Source: Daedaleopsis sinensis
Lineage: Eukaryota; Basidiomycota; Agaricomycetes; Polyporales; Polyporaceae
DNA length: 64,000 nt
Assembly (NCBI GenBank): GCA_033807695.1
Contig: CM066304.1
Location: 3,348,001 to 3,412,000, forward strand
Reading direction: 5' to 3'
Shown: in pieces, positions 43,407 to 54,300 of the stretch
Layout: each line of letters opens with the position of its first letter
How positions within the stretch are numbered: the stretch's first letter is position 1
Program-made: the position numbers and the translations under genes
The notes under the pieces: model-generated
What the model saw: the letters and a program-made list of their open reading frames with translations, nothing else
Database searches by the model: none
Told to the model about the DNA's origin: nothing

Positions 43407-44375
43407 GGAGAGCGTAGAGAAGGTCGAGGATGCCGGCGGTCTGTTTTAAAGACAGAAGTCAAGGTCGCACCCACCTCTCCCGACGAGCGCTTTCGCGGCA
43501 GCGCCGCGTTCGTTGGTAGACACCTTATCTACGACTCGCAAACATCGTGCTGGCGGAAATGCTCTCTGGCGCGCAAGGGATCGGAAGAGCATGATATATG
43601 CGTTGTTACCTCAAACCTGCCGCGTGCGTGATCACTACCTGCTCCTACTACATAGTACATACTGTTCAATTTGTCGACCCCCGTCACAGCAGCGCAAGGC
43701 CATGCCTCGCTCGAGCTGCGACAGCGAGTATCGTCCTGACTGGAGTGTTATCTTCAATAGGCCCACAACAAGGCACTCGACGTGTACCGCCCGGTTCGAT
43801 ATAGCAGGTCTCTTCGGGTCACGCGTCTTAAAACGATTTACTCCATGCCACAACTCAAGTCCGAGAAGTCCGAAAGAGCATTCCCACCGGCACGCGTCAC
43901 GTTTTGGATCCCGTTGCCCATACGCGCGCGGGTAGATTCGATCCCAGCGACGATAAAGGCCAGGCATAAAGCGAAGTAAGTGCCGGTCGCTGCGGCAGTC
44001 CCCCGACGGTTCCCCCCTACTCGTTTTTTACAAAAGGCGCATATCATCGAGAGGGTGCCACTGAAGACCTCACTGCCATCCGTGCCGCGCCCCTCGTTGC
44101 CAGTATTTGACGTCTCTTCGGAACGTGAGTTTTACCTGCCTCCCCTCGGCAACATACTGAATCAGTCGTGCTCGTGCAGACTGCCAGATATGTTCACGAG
44201 TCGCAGGGCTGGCCGGCCCTCGATCATGATCGCGGTGGGAGCTCAGCGCGGTGCAGCGTCATTGGTGTGAGTACGGAGGTCGACGCCCAGTTAGACGGCT
44301 CCGGGTGACGTCCCGCCAATACCGTCGTGCTCACCTTCGTCGGTAGTTAGCGGATGGTCGCTGATAGACTCGCAG
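43407..44375. other. No identifiable gene
   Basis: Short frames only. The 5' exon of the kinase (minus) and the 5' exon with the start of the F-box gene at 44376 (plus) are probably both hidden here. Confidence 0.4.
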
Positions 44376-45450
44376 TAGGAACGCGTATCTATCCTCGCTC
44401 ATATTCGAGCACGCGGACCTGCGCACTCTTCTCCGTCTACGAACGACCTGCCGCGCCAACTACTTCCACGTCCTGGACACGCACCGACGAGCCCTGACCC
44501 GCGTCGTGTCGAACTTCGTCCCTTGCACCCAAGAGCTTCTCCGAATAGTCACGGAGTGCCACAGCGTCATCGGGGGGGAGGCGGCTTTGGCCTTCGTCAT
44601 GCGCGACCCGACGTACCAGCCTGAGACACTTCATATCTTTGCGGCCGACGGCTGGTTCGAGCCGCTCCTCGACCTCGTCACCCTATCGTCGTTCTACCCC
44701 AGTCTCGAGTACTTGGGTGTCGTCGACGTGGACCCTCCCTTCCATCGCTTGCGTGGGGTACAACACCAGGCACGGTTCCGAACACTGTCCGGGAGACTCA
44801 TCTACATATGCGAATCGTCCACCATCAGCCCATGCACTCCCATCAGTCGCTCGTGGAGCACCGCCCTGATGAACTTCGTAACGGAACACACCTTCGGTTG
44901 CGCTCATCCTCGTCTCTTGCGTGACCGTCGGGCGATGTATTCTGATGTTGCTGTCCACACGTTTCCGCCGAGCGAGAGGGCGATACTCGGACGCCTACGC
45001 GATGCCGGATTCTCGTTCGGAGTCGACCCAACCGCGTGGCCCGAATACCGAATCACACCCCCGGGAATACCCTTCTACCGCGACGTCATCCGACCGTGCA
45101 TTCGAGACCTCTACATCTGTCCGGACCAGGGTCGCTTCTTCGGAGACCGCGGCTCTCTCGTGGCTACTTTCGACCCTTTAGAGGTCGGGAGCGAGCACCT
45201 ATGCGCGGAGGGAATCCCGCCCTTTGGACACATGCCCGTCTGGAGAATGCTAGGCTCGTCCCTGTGCGCGAAAGGATGCGCGACGCGCGATCCCATTCTT
45301 CCGAAAGGTGTTGTCTCTATTACCATGCTACCGCCGCACGACGCTGCACCGTTCCGTCGGGTGACAGTAGCGGAATCGAGGGGTTGCGAAGTCAGCGTGG
45401 GTCCTCGCGTTCGGGCAGGGCAGGGGCGTCCGAGGGCCAGAACTGTGTGA
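44376..45450 (+). CDS. F-box / nucleotidyltransferase-like protein (paralogue B)
   Basis: Open from a CGCAG acceptor at 44371-44375 to a stop at 45450; no ATG precedes the F-box, so a 5' exon is missing from this model. The F-box remnant reads SSLIFEHADLRTLLRLRTTC. Then SVIGGEAALAFVMRD (degenerate nucleotidyltransferase region), and blocks matching the 30.2-kb gene: ALMNFVTEHTFGCAHPRL, DPTAWPEY, DQGRFFGDRGSLVATFDPL, GIPPFGHMPVWRMLG, ATRDPIL. The Asp pair of active nucleotidyltransferases is absent (TLHIFAA at that place). Paralogues A and B are closer to each other than to C. Likely an F-box adaptor with a non-catalytic nucleotidyltransferase-like fold; function unknown. Confidence 0.7.
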
Positions 45451-45975
45451 ATTTCTTGGATTCGCTTAATTCTGTCAGTATTTCCGGATATGTAAAAAAT
45501 CGAGACCCTTGCTGCTAATAAATCGTTAGGAAATGCTTGACATACCGCGGAGTCACCTGGCCGCGACGTTATCTCTGGTCATCTACGAGAACCTGACGGC
45601 GACTTGCAAGACGGCACAATATCCATACCTCGGCGATAAAGAACAGGACCGCCCGCGCTCCAAGGTGCATGAGATTCGGACGGAGCATCCCGAATACTCG
45701 GCATGCAGTTGAAAAGAACTCCGTCGTTTTGTTCCCCGTTCGCCAAGTATCGGGAGAAGACGGAGGCCCTGCGCGATGTAGACGCTAACCGCGTAAGGAG
45801 AGAACGTGTTGCAGCGCATCTCGAAGTCGTCGGCGGTTTAGGAAATAAGGCGGGTGCAAACGCGGGGTTCTGAACATCTGTACTTCCGCCCGTGAGCAGC
45901 TAACCCCAGAAAACCCCAGCCCGCCTCGAGCCTCTGACATCAGACATCGCCCGTCCCCCACCGGTCCTTCCACCG
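45451..45975. other. Intergenic between paralogues B and C
   Basis: No gene seen. Holds the 3' UTR of the upstream gene and presumably the promoter of the next one. Minus-strand frames here are shadows. Confidence 0.5.
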
Positions 45976-47081
45976 ATGGCTGCAGCTGAAACCCCCGCCT
46001 TGCGGACCATGAGCGTCGGCCGTCCTCTTTCCAGAACGCCTAGCCCGCTGGGCGGCGGCGAAGAAGACCTCGTCTTGCAGGGGCCAATTGAGTAAGTGCC
46101 GGTCGTAAGTCGGCCTTCCACGCGTCTTGCTGAGTTCCGCAGCATCCCCGACGACGTACTGTACGTCCTCATCGAGAACAGTCCCGCAGCCCTGTTGGCG
46201 GCGTGGAGAAGGACGTGCCGGACGTTCTTCCGTGCAACTGCGGTCATATTGCGACTTCGCTACGAGGCTGCGGTACAGCCATTCGTCATTGACGTCGCGG
46301 TGTTGGACGATCTCTTGAGGCGACACGGCGCGATCATCTCCGGCTCTGTCGCTCTACACTTCTTCCTGCCTTTCGATGCCTGGACGCCGTCCGATATGGA
46401 CATATATGTTCCGTCGCAGCACTACTCAGATTTCGTCCGCGACGTGACGTCTGAAGACGGCCTTGCCTTCAAACCCCTCATCTGCGTGATGCCAGACCGC
46501 AAGGCTTCCGCTCAGCCCAGACGATGGCCCATCAGGGAGATAAGGCGTTTCACTACGCCGACGAACAGGAACGTCGACATCGTACGGAGCGCAACGTGGT
46601 CCGCGGTAACCCCTCTGAACGGATTCTGGTCTACGCTCGTCCAGAACTTCATCACACCGGAGGGCGCTGCGTGCGGCTACCCTGACGCGACACTCGACCG
46701 TCGCGGGGTCATATCTTCCGGGATTCACACTCCGGGGGCTGAACGCGCGATAGCCAAGTACGACGGACGGGGCTTTCTGTTAGTGCGAGACGAGTGGCGC
46801 GTCGAGTATCTACCTCCTTTCATCAGACAGCAGTACTACTTCGGGGACCGCAACGCCCTCGTCTTTTCCTTTCAGAGGAATCCGCTTCATCCACGCCCAT
46901 CCTTCCCGATCCATCCGACTCGGCGTAGTTGGTTTCCCACGCGGCCTTATCCGCCCAGTAACGTACGTGATCTCGCCTTTGTCGTGATCCTTGTTGACTA
47001 TCTGCCCTCTTCGGTCAGTACGTCGCGTATGACCACCCCCGCTCCGAGCAAGCCACCGAAGCTCCGGAATCGCAAGCGTGA
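45976..47081 (+). CDS. F-box / nucleotidyltransferase-like protein (paralogue C)
   Basis: Three exons (introns 46092-46142 and 46963-47018) give 332 aa from an ATG at 45976. The first intron has a CTGAG branch-like site and the second GTTGAC. After a short Ala/Pro-rich lead comes an F-box (DIPDDVLYVLIENSPAALLA, WRRTCRTFF) and a nucleotidyltransferase-like core GAIISGSVALHFFLP then WTPSDMDIYVPSQHY. The Gly-Ser and Asp-x-Asp pattern is kept here, unlike in paralogues A and B. Later motifs: TLVQNFITPEGAACGYP, LDRRGVIS, QQYYFGDRNALVFSF. The family is widespread in agaricomycetes and uncharacterised to my knowledge. Without the second intron the frame would run to 47118; the spliced ending is preferred because site quality and length match the neighbours. 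Confidence 0.75.
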
Positions 47082-47689
47082 GCCTTCGTCGGCGTCAATG
47101 TGTCGTTCTCGATGCTGAAATGTGCCGTCGGCGGCGCCAGAGGAATCGTGTCGTGCCCACTGTTTTCTTGGTCTCGCGGTCTCTATGAAGCTATCTCCGA
47201 GTGCTGTACCGTTATGTAAATGCCTGTGCTCGTGGTGAAGATCCTCGATCTCGTAATTCCATATGTAGCACGTGTCGTTTTAGCATGTACGCTAGCGTTC
47301 CTATATACGTAACCATGATATCTGAATAACCGCGGTTCTACAGCCAACAGCCGATCTTCAGAATGGTCAGGGTCTCATCATATACCCTGTTCCGCCGCGA
47401 AGATACCATGATTCCTCGCGGCTCGTCTACTACGTCTGGCGCTAGGAGGAAGCGTCGCGGGATACGCCGCCCCCCACACTCCCCGCCCGTGCATCTTAGT
47501 TTGGTGTCCCTCGCTCTTCTGGAGCGCACTGGCCGCTTCGCATCCCACGGGGCGCGAACATTTCTGTCTCCAGGTACTACGGTGCTCCTCAAACGGACTA
47601 TGGCGAGGACGTACCGCTACTTAAGCCACCACAGGTTACGCACGTCCGTCCGTGTACTTCCGTATTCTCATCTGTTACTCTTCACCCAG
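47082..47689. other. Intergenic
   Basis: No gene identified. A plus-strand frame from 47363 runs into the next gene in another frame and is not used. Confidence 0.45.
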
Positions 47690-48483
47690 ATGGCAAGCGC
47701 GAAGAAGGAATTCAACGTGCGTCTGCGGGCTGCCCCGTCTCACGCGCTCATATACCTTCCAGCTCCCTGGTTTGTCTGTCGTTCTCCCGGAATCCCGTCG
47801 CGTGGTCTTTCTCCGCAGGGAGAGGGCATGCTATAACTGCATCACCTCGTCCGTTACCGTGAGTACCCATGCATCTCCGCTGTGTGCGCATACTGAAAGT
47901 GCGACCTCTCTCCCCGCAGTGTTTCGGCACCCTCGATCGCGACTGCCAACGTTGCGTCATGTATAGAGTACGATGTGACTTCGGACCTATCCTCCCGAAC
48001 GAACCGCACATTGACCTCAGCCGCGCGATCCGGTCCGCCTCCTCGTCGGTTTCTGGGGCCAGCTACATTTCACCTCCCGGGCCATTGTCTATACACTCTA
48101 CGTCCACGACCCGGGCCCCAAATCAGGATCCGGCAGTACAGGCCGACGCCTTAACTGCAGGACCACCGACGTACACGGCTCGCCCGGAATCTCTCGCCGT
48201 GAGCGCGAGCTCCCGCGTCCGTACCACGACCGCTACGGACGTCGTCACTGTCCCTACAGCTAGCACGCACCGTTCGAATAGGTCACGTCGCGTACACTAC
48301 AACCCGGCGAGTGGCACGTGGCGACTCGACGACTGTGGGCCGCCTCTCTTCACATACAGCCCGCTACGTTTTCACCCGCTCGTGACGGCTCCGCGGAGCG
48401 GCCGTTCCGCCAGTTTTGGGCGTACCGTAAGCCTCGATATCGTCTTACGAGTCGTCGCTAATAGGGCTGTAGTCTACACGTAG
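47690..48483 (+). CDS. Protein with doubled Cx2Cx6C zinc-type motif
   Basis: Three exons (introns 47717-47762 and 47859-47919) give 228 aa from an ATG at 47690; the second intron interrupts the motif itself. Residues of about 29-56 read C-x2-C-x6-C-x7-C-x2-C-x6-C (ACYNCITSSVTC then DCQRCVMYRVRCDF), a doubled Cys triplet likely to bind zinc. Before it lies LPGLSVVLPESRRVVFLRR; after it about 170 residues of Ser/Thr/Pro-rich, probably disordered sequence. I know similar Cys doublets from agaricomycete proteins of unknown function but cannot name a family. A single triplet of the same type (CVNCTRRGLRC) is seen in decayed sequence at about 22.4 kb. The 3' end is uncertain; a further exon at 48.5 kb is possible. 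Confidence 0.55.
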
Positions 48484-48508
48484 CGGAGATCCTCCATACC
48501 GGTCGGCC

Positions 48509-48952
48509 ATGTCTGCCCTATCTAGCGGGGCTCCTGGGCAATCGATATATCCCGCAGGCTCCTCCGAAGGCCCTGCGGCGGGAAGCGCTCGAAACTCGCG
48601 TTGCTTCCTAGGACCCAACGAGCTGGCTGAGACCGTTGGTACATTGCGTGTCCCGCCACGTCCGAACTCCGGTGATCCCGGCCCGTACGCCACGCACTCC
48701 AGTACCTCCGATGATCCTACCCCCAGACGCGACGACACTCAGGCTCTCGGCTCCCAAGCAGACATACCCTCAGACGGACCACCCGGCAGGGATGATCTGG
48801 AGGGCGAATCCCCAGAGAATCCGGCAGGTACGGGCCCACATTCGGCATCGGATAATGTTCGTTTGCCGCAGTATTTTGACGAATGGCTAACGATATCCGC
48901 AGGACGTACGTCCGCTGCCGCCGCAGACCCCGCGAGCGTGCGGCGAGCATGA
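48509..48952 (+). CDS. Low-complexity ORF, possibly the tail of the preceding gene
   Basis: An ATG-started frame of 147 codons, Gly/Ser/Pro/Asp-rich and disordered, ending RTSAAAADPASVRRA. The only hydrophobic part is NVRLPQYFDEWLTISAG near the C-terminus. It starts 26 bp after the stop of the Cys-doublet gene, and its composition resembles that protein's tail, so it may be a last exon after an unrecognised intron. An independent small gene or a chance frame cannot be excluded. Confidence 0.3.
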   Translation: MSALSSGAPGQSIYPAGSSEGPAAGSARNSRCFLGPNELAETVGTLRVPPRPNSGDPGPYATHSSTSDDPTPRRDDTQALGSQADIPSDGPPGRDDLEGESPENPAGTGPHSASDNVRLPQYFDEWLTISAGRTSAAAADPASVRRA

Positions 48953-49938
48953 ATGAACATCACATGTACCGCGCTGTATTCATATGCTAGGGCCTATGGC
49001 GGCCCAATTGGGGGGCGGACGTTTCACTCAGTTCTGCTACGTTAGAGCCCCTATAGCCTCACTGGGTACGAGACCGTCGCCCGCTCCTTCCTGGTTGTGA
49101 TAGCGAGTCTATGTCATTATACTATGATGAGGCCGAATGAATGTTCTCTACCCCCACCCCCGTCACTGTACTCATACGTCGCAGCTCGTTGATACTCAAT
49201 CATGGCTGGTCGGAGCACGAGGTGCTACTATCTGCAGACTGTCACACACTTACGGTTATAGAGAAATATATGTCTGCGAATTACCGTCTGTTAGAGGGGG
49301 GCTCTTCCCGTAATGAGAACACATCGTGCACTTTGCGTTTTCGGGCCCGACGTGCTACCCTGGGGCTACACACGACTCACCCGGTGAGTCGTCGTCCGCT
49401 CTTCAGGCCACTTCTGTCCGGTCAGAACACAAGGGTATAGCCCACGAGCCTGCGGAAACCACATGAATCCCACGCCGTTACCGTACGCCGCCGAAATGCG
49501 GAACGTCGAAGGACAGTGTTCGTCACGTAACGATACATACGTAAGCGATAGCCTCAGCTCGAATTTCGCGATCGCTGTCCACCTTCCCGACTCTCGGTGT
49601 CGATACGATCCAGTCCGAGTGCCCTTTCGTCAGCCTACTCATGTCGACTTGGACGACATCACAGGATTTGTAGGTACGTAATAACGGTATATGCATATGG
49701 TGGACCGCACGTTGATATAGTACATTTGGAAAACTTCTTCTTCTCCGTTCTTACTAATACTCGAAAGTCCTTTGAGGGGGAGGGTTTCACAGCCAAGCTT
49801 GTCAGAACGACCAGTACAAGTAACGCGCGCACACTCGAAACACAAGACGTCAGCCGCCCTGTCGACGCCGTACGTGTCGCTCTCATCATATCCTGGCGAG
49901 TGGTTCAGCACGTCTCAGAACTTCGTGCCTACCAGAGC
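48953..49938. other. No identifiable gene
   Basis: Short frames on both strands (49141-49440, 49463-49681 plus) without recognisable features; an exon-like stretch at 49,560-49,660 plus ends in a good GTACGT donor, so part of an unresolved plus-strand gene may be here. Confidence 0.35.
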
Positions 49939-51545
49939 TTACCGTCGACCTTTGCCGCGCCGTCCGGCGGCCGACGCGACGGCATCCTTGCGCTTTCTTC
50001 TCGTCATGTTCTCGTCTTCGCCTTGAGCGTGGACGCCCACCGTCTCCTCGGCCGCGTCTCCGACTCCCTCCGGGCTGCTCGACTGCACCGAGCTAACTGT
50101 CGCGGACGACTCTCCACCCGTGGAGGGAGACGCACTGCCGCCTTCAGCGTCGTCGGACACGCCAGCCAAGATGTCGATGAAGATTCCGGGGCCGCCTACG
50201 TTACCGAGAGACTCGTCGTCGTCCAACTCCATGCCGTCCTCCACCCTCTCGACCGCGCCCGGGGGAGCACCCTCGGTCTCGTCTTGTTCGGAGCCGTCCT
50301 CGGTCGGACTGGTATCGCCAGCTGGATCGATTACGACTGACTCGGCGGCATTCACGGTGAGTACGGTTACTGCCTCCGAGACGCCCGGACCGATGATTTT
50401 CGGAACCGTCGCCAGCCAGCCCGCTTGAGTGCTCCGCTCTAGCCGAGCCCCTGTAACCGACGCCCCGTCGCGTTCTACCGGTCGTCGCTAATCAGTCCGC
50501 TTCACGACGACGTGGTCTCAACTCACCGTCAATATGCTCGCCGGCTACGAGGGCAAGCCTGTCCGACTGACTCAAGACCACTATATTTTCCACTGTGCCT
50601 CCATTCGCTATCGTACGGGGAGAGCCGACGCGTACGACATCCAGCAAGTTGTAGACCGGGTACCAATCGTGCTTGCCCACAACGTACGACAGAGTGAACG
50701 TTATAGCCACTGCGTCTCCGTGAAGTAGTTCGTCCGGGGTAGAGTCGGAGATCAACTTCAGCTGCCCGTTGTCTAGCGAGAAGATGGTCGGTCTCGCGGG
50801 ATTTGCACGCCAAGTTCTCGATCGACGGTCGGCCAGCTTCACCCATTCGTGCAAATGCGGCGGACTAGGACCCTTGCGCTCGCCTTCTCGGACCTTCAAG
50901 AACATAGGCGACCTCATCCAAAAGCGTTGCATGCCGTGACCGCCGCTACCGGATTGCCAGGCGCGCCTTGTCTTCAGGTCGACGTCATTGAAGCCGGGGA
51001 CGCTCTCCATGTACGAATCAATGTCCTGCAGGTATGTTAAGCCTGACCGCAGAACCAGTTGGGGCGGACTAACCATCTGAGCGTTGTATAGACCCGGGTC
51101 GCCCGTAGTGTCGAACGAATAGGAATAGTTGCAGCGGTAACTCGCGAAGCGCTCCCTGCCACATGTCAACGTCCGCTGGACCAGAGGAGAAAGCATCGAC
51201 TTCACGTACGCTCTGTCACCCAACACGTCCGCTGCAGTCTCGCCCTCGCTCTGCATCACGAGGTTGCCGGTCTCCCACGGATCCGAGCTGCCGAATATCG
51301 CAGCGTAGCTGAAGACGGCGGGAGCATTAGAGCCCGTCCCGCACAGCTACGAAGAGTGAGAAAGGCGTGAAGCGTTTTGCAAGCCAACCGTGACGTACGA
51401 CCCATTCTGCCGAGCTAACCCTTTTGGCTTCGACGAGCCGGTTGGGCTTACGGATAGACCGGCAGGCGTCGCCCAGGGGGACGTCGTTGGCTCGAAAGCG
51501 CCGCGTCTTCCATAGCTCCACCAAGTCTCGTATGTTGGATGACAT
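49939..51545 (-). CDS. Uncharacterised basidiomycete protein with acidic tail
   Basis: Three exons (introns 51347-51398 and 50451-50526) give 492 aa from an ATG at 51545 with matching phases. The middle part has FSYAAIFGSSDPWETGNLVM, YLQDIDSYMESVPGFNDVDL and, near residue 240, LHGDAVAITFTLSYVVGKHD followed by WYPVYNLLDVVRVG. The last block (GD-x-V-x-x-x-F-T-x-x-Y/F, then P-x-x-x-x-x-D-x-V-R-V) fits my memory of an unnamed, multi-copy agaricomycete family. The C-terminal 130 residues are Asp/Glu/Ser/Gly-rich and end in a basic, nuclear-localisation-like stretch (TRRKRKDAV, GRRGKGRR). Function unknown. The plus-strand frames across it (49597-50340, 50120-50428) are shadows of the low-complexity tail. 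Confidence 0.6.
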
Positions 51546-52117
51546 CGATACAGTATTTGCTGATAGGGTGAGTGCGCCGCGGCATGGAACGAATGCCCGC
51601 CGCTTAACGTTTTATACGTATGCCTGTTGACGCTTGTCTTTGTACATTCGGCACAGAAACGATACGCTACCACTTCTACGCGCCGTCCAGAGACCACCCA
51701 CGCGTATCGACACAATCCGGCGGCTTCGTAACCACTACCATAAACTACGACGTCGAGAATCGCACCCGTATGCCCCGGAGATCCGGTGGAGATACCGCGT
51801 AGACACGGTAAGGGTGTATACCTTCCCATGGAACGTCGCTGATACCTTTCGCGAACAGTAACGGTACTACGGAAGCAGTTGGGCCGGCTCGTGACCACTG
51901 TGCTATCGTCGCTATCTCTCGTGATCCGCCCCTTCGACTGCCTGTTCACAAGGGACGTACCGTAACGCGTGCAGTCGCGGCACTCGTTCTGCATTCTGGC
52001 GCGGCGTCCTAACGAGGATGTACTGCGTAAGGCCCGCGTCTTCTTCGAGTCTCTAAGATCGATAAGTATACGCGTCGCCGTCGAACCTTTGGAAGTCATC
52101 CGCTCGCCTTCAGGACC
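51546..52117. other. Intergenic between divergent genes
   Basis: Between the minus-strand gene ending its 5' side at 51545 and the plus-strand gene starting at 52118. Short frames only; presumed promoters of both. Confidence 0.4.
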
Positions 52118-52747
52118 ATGTCTGACCTTCCAGGACACACCGTACGCTCCGCGCTACCTCTCTCCGCCGAACACGAACTGACGTCCAGCAGAATCGCGCT
52201 ACGTTACGCTCCCAGCTGTACCATGCGAGACCCGCTGCCGTCGTGACCTGGAACAACGAAGTTCGGGTAATGCGCCGAGTGGTAATGCGTCTGTGCACCC
52301 CGCATTCGTCGCGTCCTGGCTGACTGTGTCTTCGTCTGTCAGGGCCGTTGCGACCGCGTGGTCAGAGCCTTGATCTACCCAGTCGGTTGCGAGCGCCCGC
52401 GCACCGTGCTTCTGCCCATCACGACTGACGTCGACCGCCACGATCCGGCCGCCTGGCTCGACCACATCGAGTTGGGGCGATGGTTCCCTACCGGGATCCG
52501 CACGGAACGTTTCAACACCGTGCCGGCCTCCGACTTCCAGCTCAACAACCAATACACCGTCCTCTTCTCACGCAGCAACGACGGAGCGCCCGTCAACATG
52601 GCCCTGTTCTCAGCCGTGGGGGCCATGCTGAGGGGGAACATCATCGTCGTCAGACATGCCGTCCGTCGCAGTGGTTGGCTGACAAGCGTGGTACCTGCAG
52701 AGCGTAGATTCATCGAGCTGATCATGCGCCGGTTTGTCGTATGCTGA
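52118..52747 (+). CDS. Small uncharacterised basidiomycete protein
   Basis: A start exon from the ATG at 52118 (SDLPGHTVRSALPLSAEHEL) and a main exon ending at 52747. The splice between them, within about 52,220-52,345, is not certain; a TTCGTCTGTCAG acceptor ends at 52340. The main exon reads RVVRALIYPVGCERPRTVLL, LGRWFPTGIR, NNQYTVLFSRSNDGAPVNMA and MLRGNIIVVRHAVRRSGWLT. The pattern 'PxN-A... G-x-x-x-x-GN-I/V-x-VV-K/R-H' matches small hypothetical proteins that occur in many copies in agaricomycetes. Function unknown. Confidence 0.5.
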
Positions 52748-54199
52748 GTTGTTTCTCTTCCATTATCTCATCGTCTGTCAGTCGCTATAGGTTCTTCACA
52801 GTTGGGCGCGGAGCTGTAGTCGTACCGGAGCCCCGGCGATTCTGTTAGATTTTCGGGAGTAGTTCTTACATGTATCCTTTCCTCGCAGAGTACTCGAACT
52901 GAAGGAGTCACCCATTAACCTCTCCCTTTTCCCGAGTGCTGATGTCAGACTTCTGCGACGTCGATTCTACGCGTCTGCCAGGCGACTTCTCGACTCGCCC
53001 CGGATGAACGGTACCATACATACGCACCCACAAGAGGTTAACAACTGCCAGTAAGTTTCCCATCCACTCAATCATCATACCCTGATGTTCAGGAATGTAG
53101 CCGTGCCGGTTTTACGTAGGTGTTATCTGCGCAGGTGACAATAGACACGCCTCGTCCGTGAGCCGTATTGCAGATCACGGCCTTCTGTGCCGCATTATGG
53201 GTGTGGGCGCTACCACTACCAGCATACCGGGCTCCCACCCACCCGCGTGCACTTGGACTTCCCAGCACTCGGGCTGCCCGTATCTCGGGCTAGTACACGG
53301 CGCCGTGCCTTCTCCTTCGCGCAACAGCTGATGCTATCAGCCCTTCGACAACGGCCGCGAAGTTTCTACTGCATGAGCACCCACGAGAGGGTCCTTGAAT
53401 TCTGTGCCCTGAGGAGGCAGCTGACCTCCACTTAGTAGGTCGGTCGCCGGTCCGTCACGCGCGGCACGTAGCAGGCACCTTTTGAAGAAACCTCTTGCTC
53501 TCCGACATCTAATCCAGACCCAAGGGCGGCGCTCGTGCACTGTTCGTCCGCTCGGGGTAGTCCGGACCTGTATCGACGCGCTAGAAGTTCCGAATACAAT
53601 ATCGTGGTACGTCTGGATCCGAGACCTCTGCGGACGACGATCGTGTATTCTGACGGCCGTGTCCGCAGCACCTCCTCCTGGCACTCTCAATCCACGACAC
53701 GGGGATGTTCCAGTCGTGGTACCGCGTCATGGGTCGTCCCCTCAGAAAGTTCACGTGTGGACGGCGTCCCGACCGAGACCGTTCCGAACGTCGCGGTGAG
53801 GTATGGTAGGACGGCGTATCTGGATTCGGGTCAACGGTACCTAGCATCATCCGGATATGCCCTGCCACCGTGACGTAGTGACCCGTAACAATAGTTCGAC
53901 CTATAAGTGGGCAGCTAAGACACGACGACACTTGTACTCGTACCTCGCTGCCCGCTTCGTCGCGCATGGAAATGCCTTCCCAGCTCCCGTCGGTTCAGAA
54001 ACGCAGTATGTCGTCTCACGCTTCTCGTGTTCGTATCCTGACGCGTACCCGCAGGCGGGTGCGATAGGCGCATGTTCCCTTGCTCCACTCGCTAACTTCT
54101 TGTAGCCTCCTGCAGCCCTTCAGGGCGACCAAGGTTTGTTATCCTTCCCGTGTTTTCCTCCGTCCCTAATCCTATTCAATACTACAGATCTTACATACG
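52748..54199. other. No identifiable gene; unresolved exon-like pieces
   Basis: Plus-strand stretches with protein-like composition occur at about 52,889-53,052 (after a CTCGCAG acceptor) and 53,857-54,105, but no model joins them. An imperfect palindrome centred on GGATCC near 53,622 makes both strands read similar peptides here (see findings). The 5' exon of the R1 gene probably lies near the right end. Confidence 0.35.
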
Positions 54200-54300
54200 A
54201 TGCAAACGGTGGGCAGTCATCGTCATGCCTTCGAACGTTGTCGTTGATGTCGTTCTAAGTTGTCGTGGGGTCTCGATACCGCGGCTATGGACTTGCAAAG

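Noticed and set aside
49597..50428. Long plus-strand frames rich in Ser, Arg and Pro
   Set aside because: They are shadows of the low-complexity acidic tail encoded on the minus strand in the spliced gene 49939-51545.
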